Below, piece after piece: positions 30,721 through 34,254 of a stretch of 34,254 bases of DNA (its first letter is position 1; every line of letters starts with the position of its first letter). The translations under genes and the position numbers were made by a program. Under the pieces are notes generated by a model. It had not been told where the DNA came from and did no database searches. It saw nothing but the letters and a program-made list of their open reading frames with translations. Source of the stretch: an uncultured Oscillospiraceae bacterium. Lineage in GTDB: Bacteria > Bacillota > Clostridia > Oscillospirales > Oscillospiraceae. Location: the NCBI GenBank assembly GCA_944385675.1, contig CALWYD010000058.1, positions 1 through 34,254 on the forward strand. The letters are read 5' to 3'.

Positions 30721-30746
30721 GGAAAAGGCGGGGCTTGCGCCCCGCC
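30721..30746 (-). terminator. Terminator of the Cys-rich small gene
   Basis: GGCGGGGC-GCAA-GCCCCGCC (30746-30727) on the minus strand is followed by TTTTCC. On the plus strand the same hairpin is not followed by T's, so it chiefly ends the small minus-strand gene 30764-30937. Confidence 0.78.
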
Positions 30747-30763
30747 CTCGCCGGCTTGTGTAA

Positions 30764-30937
30764 TCAGCAGCAGCCGTCATCACAGCCACAGCCGTTGTTA
30801 CCGCAGCCGCAGCCGTTGTTGCCGCAGCAGCCGCTGTTCCCGTTTCCGCAGCAGCAGCAAAGCAGGATGATCAGCAGGATGATCCACAGGCAGCCGCAGC
30901 CGCCGAAGCCACCGAAGCCGTTGTTTCCGCAACACAT
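30764..30937 (-). CDS. 57-residue Cys/Gly/Asn-rich small protein with hydrophobic core
   Basis: A complete small frame, below common length cutoffs, runs from ATG 30937 to TGA 30764. It has 16 cysteines in 57 residues. Order: MCCGNNGFGGFGGCGC, a hydrophobic stretch LWIILLIILL (residues 17-26), CCCC, then repeats of Gly-Cys and GNNGCGC units, ending DDGCC. AGGTGA lies seven bases upstream, and a strong terminator lies 18 bases downstream. It is the only minus-strand gene among plus-strand neighbours, filling a 335-base gap. It resembles small coat-type proteins of spore formers in composition (YjcZ-like Gly plus hydrophobic block), but I cannot assign it. Metal binding, disulfide cross-linking or a spore-coat role are only guesses. 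Confidence 0.72.
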   Translation of the reverse strand: MCCGNNGFGGFGGCGCLWIILLIILLCCCCGNGNSGCCGNNGCGCGNNGCGCDDGCC

Positions 30938-30959
30938 ATGTTTTCACCTCGCTTATTCT

Positions 30960-30978
30960 GCGGGATGTGTTGTCCCGC
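30960..30978 (-). promoter_or_regulatory. Leader hairpin ahead of the Cys-rich small gene
   Basis: GCGGGA / TCCCGC (30960-30965 with 30973-30978, loop of seven) lies ten bases upstream of the Shine-Dalgarno of the small gene. A clear promoter for it was not found; GATACAGAAT near 30983-30992 loosely resembles a sigma-E -10 element. Confidence 0.35.
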
Positions 30979-31051
30979 GATTCTGTATCATTCTATGGTT
31001 TCCCCCTGTCCCCGGTGACAGGGTGGAGAAACTTAATTAGGAGCTGACCCT

Positions 31052-32176
31052 ATGGCACAGGAAAGAAATTCCCGGCAGCACACTTCCAGACACGACTCCC
31101 ATCAGTCTCAACGACGTCCTCGTCGCCGCTCCGTCGGCAGAACTGCCAGCTTTGCGGTACTATACGTGGTGGGTGTCATCAGCATATCCATTCTCTTGGC
31201 CTGTATCGGTTGGATTGCTGCCAACGATGTGCTGGCCCTAAACAAGCCGGAAAAGGAGGTTGTCATCACAATCTCCAGTGAGGACTCCTTCAATGATGTA
31301 GTCAACCGGCTGAAAGAGGAGGGGCTGATTGAGTATAAGCTGCTCTTCAAACTCTTTGCCTCCTTCACCCACGGCAAGGACAAAGTGACTATGGGAACTT
31401 ACACTCTGAACACCGATATGGACTACCGAGCTCTTCTCTCCGGCATGAGTATCAACTCCTCCACCCGGGCGGAGGTGTCTATTACCATTCCAGAGGGCTA
31501 CACCTTGTCCCAAATCTTTCAGCTGCTGGAGGAGAAGGGAGTTGCCACTGTGGAGGATCTCACCCAGGCTGCGGCTGAGCATGATTACGCTTTCTCCTTC
31601 CTCCAGGACATTCCCCTGGGGGAGGCCACCCGTCTGGAGGGTTTCCTTTACCCAGACACCTACACCTTCTATACTCCCCACGACGCTGTCTATGCCATTA
31701 ATAAGCTCTTGGTCAACTTTGACTCCAAATACACCGATGAGCTGCGCCAGAAGGTGGCGGACAGTGGCTACTCTATCCGAGAGATCCTTACCATCGCCTC
31801 CATGATTGAACGGGAAACCGATGGAGAGGATCGGGCCAAAATTGCCTCGGTCATCTACAACCGACTCAACAACCCGGATGCGGGCACTGTGGGCTATCTC
31901 CAGATTGATGCGACCTTGACCTATATTAACGGCGGTAAGGTGCCCACCGCGGCGGATAAGGAGATCGATTCCCCCTATAACACCTATAAGTACAAGGGGC
32001 TACCCCCCGCTCCCATTGCCAACCCAGGCCTGGAAGCCATTGAGGCCGCCTTGGAACCGGAGGACACCGGCTACTACTATTATGTCCTGGGAGATGACAG
32101 CAAGCACCACTTCTTCAAGACTTATGAGGAAATGCAGTCCTTCATGTCCACTCAGGAGCTGTATCAAAACGGGTAA
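31052..32176 (+). CDS. mltG: Endolytic transglycosylase MltG
   Basis: This 374-residue protein cleaves nascent peptidoglycan strands and sets glycan length. It has a basic head (RRPRRRSVGRT), one membrane anchor (AVLYVVGVISISILLACIGW, about residues 35-54), a LysM-like subdomain (about 70-140) and the YceG catalytic domain. The catalytic Glu253 is in ASMIERETDG; LEGFLYPDTYTF and PYNTYKYKGLPPAPIANPG are signature stretches. GGAGC lies upstream of the ATG. The gene is followed by a U32 gene, as in Bacillus (yrrL with yrrN-yrrO nearby). Confidence 0.95.
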   Translation: MAQERNSRQHTSRHDSHQSQRRPRRRSVGRTASFAVLYVVGVISISILLACIGWIAANDVLALNKPEKEVVITISSEDSFNDVVNRLKEEGLIEYKLLFKLFASFTHGKDKVTMGTYTLNTDMDYRALLSGMSINSSTRAEVSITIPEGYTLSQIFQLLEEKGVATVEDLTQAAAEHDYAFSFLQDIPLGEATRLEGFLYPDTYTFYTPHDAVYAINKLLVNFDSKYTDELRQKVADSGYSIREILTIASMIERETDGEDRAKIASVIYNRLNNPDAGTVGYLQIDATLTYINGGKVPTAADKEIDSPYNTYKYKGLPPAPIANPGLEAIEAALEPEDTGYYYYVLGDDSKHHFFKTYEEMQSFMSTQELYQNG

Positions 32177-32181
32177 AACCA

Positions 32182-32212
32182 GGGGCAAGGGCCTACGCCC
32201 TTGCCCCTTCCT
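32182..32212 (+). terminator. Hairpin after mltG
   Basis: GGGGCAAGGGC / GCCCTTGCCCC (32182-32192 and 32197-32207) forms an 11-bp stem with a four-base loop, followed by TTCCTT. It may be a partial terminator ahead of the U32 gene, whose ribosome-binding site begins within 15 bases. Confidence 0.6.
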
Positions 32213-32229
32213 TAAGAGAGGAAACAGAT

Positions 32230-33450
32230 ATGAGAGAAAAAAAGTTGGAGTTGCTGGCCCCCGCAGGAGATTGGGAACGGCTGGAAATGGCCCTGGCCTA
32301 CGGGGCGGATGCAGTATATTTGGCAGGCACCATGTTCGGAATGCGCTCCTTTGCCGGCAATTTTACTCCGGAACAGCTGAAGGCAGCGGTGCAGCTGTGT
32401 CATTCCAGGGAAGTGCGTGTCCATGTCACCTGCAACACTATGCCCCGAAACAGTGAGGTAGATAGGTTGCCGGAATGGTTGGCCTACCTGGAGGAGCTGG
32501 GTGTAGATGCCATCATTCTGGCGGATGTAGGCACCCTGTCACTGGCCCGTCGGCATGCTCCCCATGTTCAGTGCCACATCTCCACCCAGGCCAGCGTGGT
32601 CAACTATCAGTCCGCCCGGGCCTGGCACGAACTTGGTGCCAGCCGGGTTATTCTTGCCCGGGAACTCTCTCTGGACGAAATCCGGGAGATCCGGGCCAAG
32701 GCTCCCAAGGAGTTGGAACTGGAGGCCTTTGCCCACGGCGCCATGTGCGTGAGCTACTCCGGCCGGTGCCTGCTGTCCAACTACATGACGGGCCGAGACT
32801 CCAACCGGGGCGCATGTGCCCAGCCCTGCCGATACCGGTACGCCCTCATGGAGGAGAAACGGCCGGGAGAATACTTCCCTGTGTATGAGGAAAATGGAGA
32901 GAGCTACATCATGAACTCCCGGGACATGTGCATGATTGACCATGTACCTCAGCTGCTGGAGGCGGGGCTGGACTCCATTAAATTGGAAGGACGGGCCAAG
33001 AGCGCCTATTACACCGCCATTGTCACCGGAGCCTACCGCCACGCAGTGGACGCCGCTTTACGTGGGGAGCCCCTAGATGCAATCTGGCGGGACGAGGTGG
33101 AGCACATTAGCCACCGCCACTACTCCACCGGCTTCTACTTTGGCCAGCCGGGACAGTATACCCAAAGTGCACGGTACATCCGAGAGTGGCAGATTGTGGC
33201 CAAGGTGCTGTCCTGTGACGGGCAGGGCAACGCCCTGCTTACCTTAAACAACAAGTTTGCTCTGGGTGATGTTTTGGAGCTGATAGGGCCGGATGTTCCC
33301 CCTCAGTCTTTCTCCGTTGGACAGCTGTGGGATGAGGACGGCACACCGCTGACCGAGGTACGCAAACCCCAGATGAAATTTTCCATGCATTTGCCCTGCC
33401 CAGTTCCTCCTCTGTCCCTGCTTAGACGGCAGGCCGACCTCAGCCCGTAA
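32230..33450 (+). CDS. U32 family protein (tRNA hydroxylation, TrhP-like)
   Basis: This 406-residue protein is from the U32 family, once called collagenase-like peptidases. Related YrrO/TrhP proteins hydroxylate wobble uridine 34 of tRNA. The defining stretch EAFAHGAMCVSYSGRCLLS (about residues 170-190) is present, followed by GRDSNRGACAQPCRY with its metal-cluster type cysteines, and DSIKLEGRAKSAYY. A peptidase function is unproven. Location next to mltG matches the Bacillus yrrL-yrrN-yrrO area. GAGAGGAAAC lies before the ATG. The subsequent gene is 15 bases away. Confidence 0.88.
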   Translation: MREKKLELLAPAGDWERLEMALAYGADAVYLAGTMFGMRSFAGNFTPEQLKAAVQLCHSREVRVHVTCNTMPRNSEVDRLPEWLAYLEELGVDAIILADVGTLSLARRHAPHVQCHISTQASVVNYQSARAWHELGASRVILARELSLDEIREIRAKAPKELELEAFAHGAMCVSYSGRCLLSNYMTGRDSNRGACAQPCRYRYALMEEKRPGEYFPVYEENGESYIMNSRDMCMIDHVPQLLEAGLDSIKLEGRAKSAYYTAIVTGAYRHAVDAALRGEPLDAIWRDEVEHISHRHYSTGFYFGQPGQYTQSARYIREWQIVAKVLSCDGQGNALLTLNNKFALGDVLELIGPDVPPQSFSVGQLWDEDGTPLTEVRKPQMKFSMHLPCPVPPLSLLRRQADLSP

Positions 33451-33465
33451 AAAGGAGGTTTACAC

Positions 33466-33852
33466 ATGGTACCCACTTACCAGCAGATGGGAGATTGGCT
33501 GGAAGAGATTGCCCAACAGTTTCCCGATGCGTTTTTTGAGGAACTGGACGGCGGCATTCAGTTGGAACAGCAGGCGCTGCCGGACCCAGATTTTCCTCCG
33601 GGAGAAATGTATACCATGGGCGAGTACTGCCACGACATGCTGGGGCGGTATATTGTCCTCTACTATGGCTCCTTTGTGCAACTGCTTCAGGATGAGGATG
33701 AGGAGAGCTGGAAGGATGAAATTTTTGCCACTGTGGCCCATGAGTTTACCCACCATATGGAGGAAACAGCCGGCCTGCACGCCCTGGATGACAGGGACGC
33801 GGAATTCCTGCGGCAGGCCCGGGAGGAGTACGGAGATGGCGGCGGGCTGTAA
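33466..33852 (+). CDS. Small zincin metallopeptidase
   Basis: This 128-residue protein belongs to the zincin_1 family (PF06262-like metallopeptidase). The zinc-binding HEFTH motif is at residues 92-96, inside FATVAHEFTHHMEETAGLH, and LDDRDAEFL follows; the N-terminal half carries the usual PPGEMYTMGEYCHD turn. There is no signal peptide, so it is cytoplasmic. The substrate is unknown for the family. AAAGGAGG precedes the ATG, and the gene ends 14 bases before a tRNA-synthetase-like gene. Confidence 0.87.
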   Translation: MVPTYQQMGDWLEEIAQQFPDAFFEELDGGIQLEQQALPDPDFPPGEMYTMGEYCHDMLGRYIVLYYGSFVQLLQDEDEESWKDEIFATVAHEFTHHMEETAGLHALDDRDAEFLRQAREEYGDGGGL

Positions 33853-33866
33853 GGGGGAAGTCTAAC

Positions 33867-34254
33867 ATGACATCTGCCGGCGTGGTGGGACGCTTTGCGC
33901 CCAGCCCCAGCGGAAGAATGCACCTGGGCAACCTGTGGTCCTGCCTGCTGGCCTGGTTGGCCGCCCGCAGTGCAGAGGGCAGTATGGTCCTTCGCCTGGA
34001 GGATCTGGACCCGGAGCGGTGCAAGCCCGCCTACTGCCAGCAGATCATGCGGGATCTGGAATGGCTTGGGCTGGACTGGGACGGGCAGCCCGTCTATCAA
34101 AGCCGACGATCTGAGTTTTATGCCTGTGCCTTCCAACGTCTGAAAGAGCAAGATCTGGTCTACCCCTGTTTCTGCACCCGGGCCCAGCGAATGGCTGCCA
34201 GTGCCCCCCACCGCTCTGACGGTATCCAGATATACAACGGCCGATGCCGTTCCC
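33867..34254 (+). CDS. gluQ: Glutamyl-Q tRNA(Asp) synthetase, N-terminal part
   Basis: The frame is open to the end of the window with 129 codons. It starts MTSAGVVGRFAPSPSGRMHLGN, a class I glutamyl-tRNA synthetase HIGH motif (SGRMHLG), followed by RLEDLDPERC and YQSRRSEFY. Near residues 102-127 a C-x-C ... Y-x3-C pattern (CFCTR to YNGRC) is the zinc site of the short GluX paralogue GluQ-RS/YadB, which glutamylates the queuosine of tRNA(Asp), not tRNA(Glu). A full-length GltX is less likely because of that zinc motif. AAGGGGGAAG lies just upstream of the ATG. The gene continues beyond the window. Confidence 0.85.
   Translation, partial: MTSAGVVGRFAPSPSGRMHLGNLWSCLLAWLAARSAEGSMVLRLEDLDPERCKPAYCQQIMRDLEWLGLDWDGQPVYQSRRSEFYACAFQRLKEQDLVYPCFCTRAQRMAASAPHRSDGIQIYNGRCRS

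Noticed and set aside
30764-30937. GCAGCC-type tandem repeat or CRISPR-like array
   Set aside because: The periodicity is explained by Gly-Cys codon pairs in a complete reading frame; there are no spacers.
30711-31040. Gln/Pro-rich 109-residue frame on the plus strand
   Set aside because: The Gln/Pro runs are the complement of the Cys/Gly/Asn codons of the minus-strand small gene; there is no ribosome-binding site for it.

Overview
The window looks like chromosomal DNA of a GC-rich, spore-forming member of the Clostridia (Firmicutes), probably a gut Oscillospiraceae-type organism; the genus cannot be fixed by eye. The evidence is an L27 protein with the Firmicutes N-terminal extension next to its protease Prp, an alpha/beta-type small acid-soluble spore protein, a clostridial-looking 6S RNA, an ObgE/ACT/homoserine dehydrogenase/aspartokinase set, and consensus sigma-A promoters. 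There are no insertion sequences, CRISPR arrays, rRNA or tRNA genes, and no obviously broken genes. The right end cuts off a gluQ-like gene and the left end cuts off rplU.

Layout. 1-2.6 kb (+): ribosomal proteins L21 and L27 flank the Prp protease, then a PCC/DUF296 protein and the GTPase ObgE. 2.6-5.6 kb (-): a DUF1934 (YwiB-like) gene, argS and a CoA-type Nudix hydrolase. 5.8-6.2 kb (+): an unrecognised 138-residue protein behind a near-perfect sigma-A promoter. 6.3-8.9 kb (-): a zinc/manganese ABC importer (znuA-znuC-znuB order). 9.0-11.4 kb (-): a PpiC-type extracellular foldase, a 6S RNA gene and a DUF1292 gene. 11.5-17.6 kb (+): a class A penicillin-binding protein, then an ACT-hom-lysC operon for aspartate-family amino acids. 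17.7-18.6 kb (+): an unrecognised membrane protein.

18.7-27.2 kb (-) is a sugar phosphotransferase region. One operon holds a BglG/LicT-type antiterminator, EIIA(Glc), enzyme I, HPr and an N-acetylglucosamine/glucose-type EIICB. It is preceded by a sigma-A promoter, a textbook RAT antiterminator hairpin and an overlapping terminator. Upstream of it lie a trehalose EIIBC with no EIIA domain and a trehalose-6-phosphate hydrolase, so the neighbouring EIIA could serve both permeases. The HPr keeps the phosphorylatable His15 but has Arg where Ser46 should be, so it appears unable to take part in HPr kinase/CcpA signalling.

27.5-34.25 kb (mostly +): a spore SASP gene followed by an unusually elaborate ~106-nt hairpin ending in a U-run, a TagA/WecG glycosyltransferase, thymidylate kinase, a DJ-1/PfpI protein, 5-formyl-THF cyclo-ligase, MltG, a U32 (TrhP-like) protein, a small zincin metallopeptidase and the start of a glutamyl-Q tRNA(Asp) synthetase. 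Hidden on the minus strand at 30764-30937 is a complete 57-residue Cys/Gly/Asn-rich protein with a hydrophobic core, its own ribosome-binding site and terminator. That small gene, the post-SASP structured element and the RAT/HPr arrangement are the parts most worth following up.
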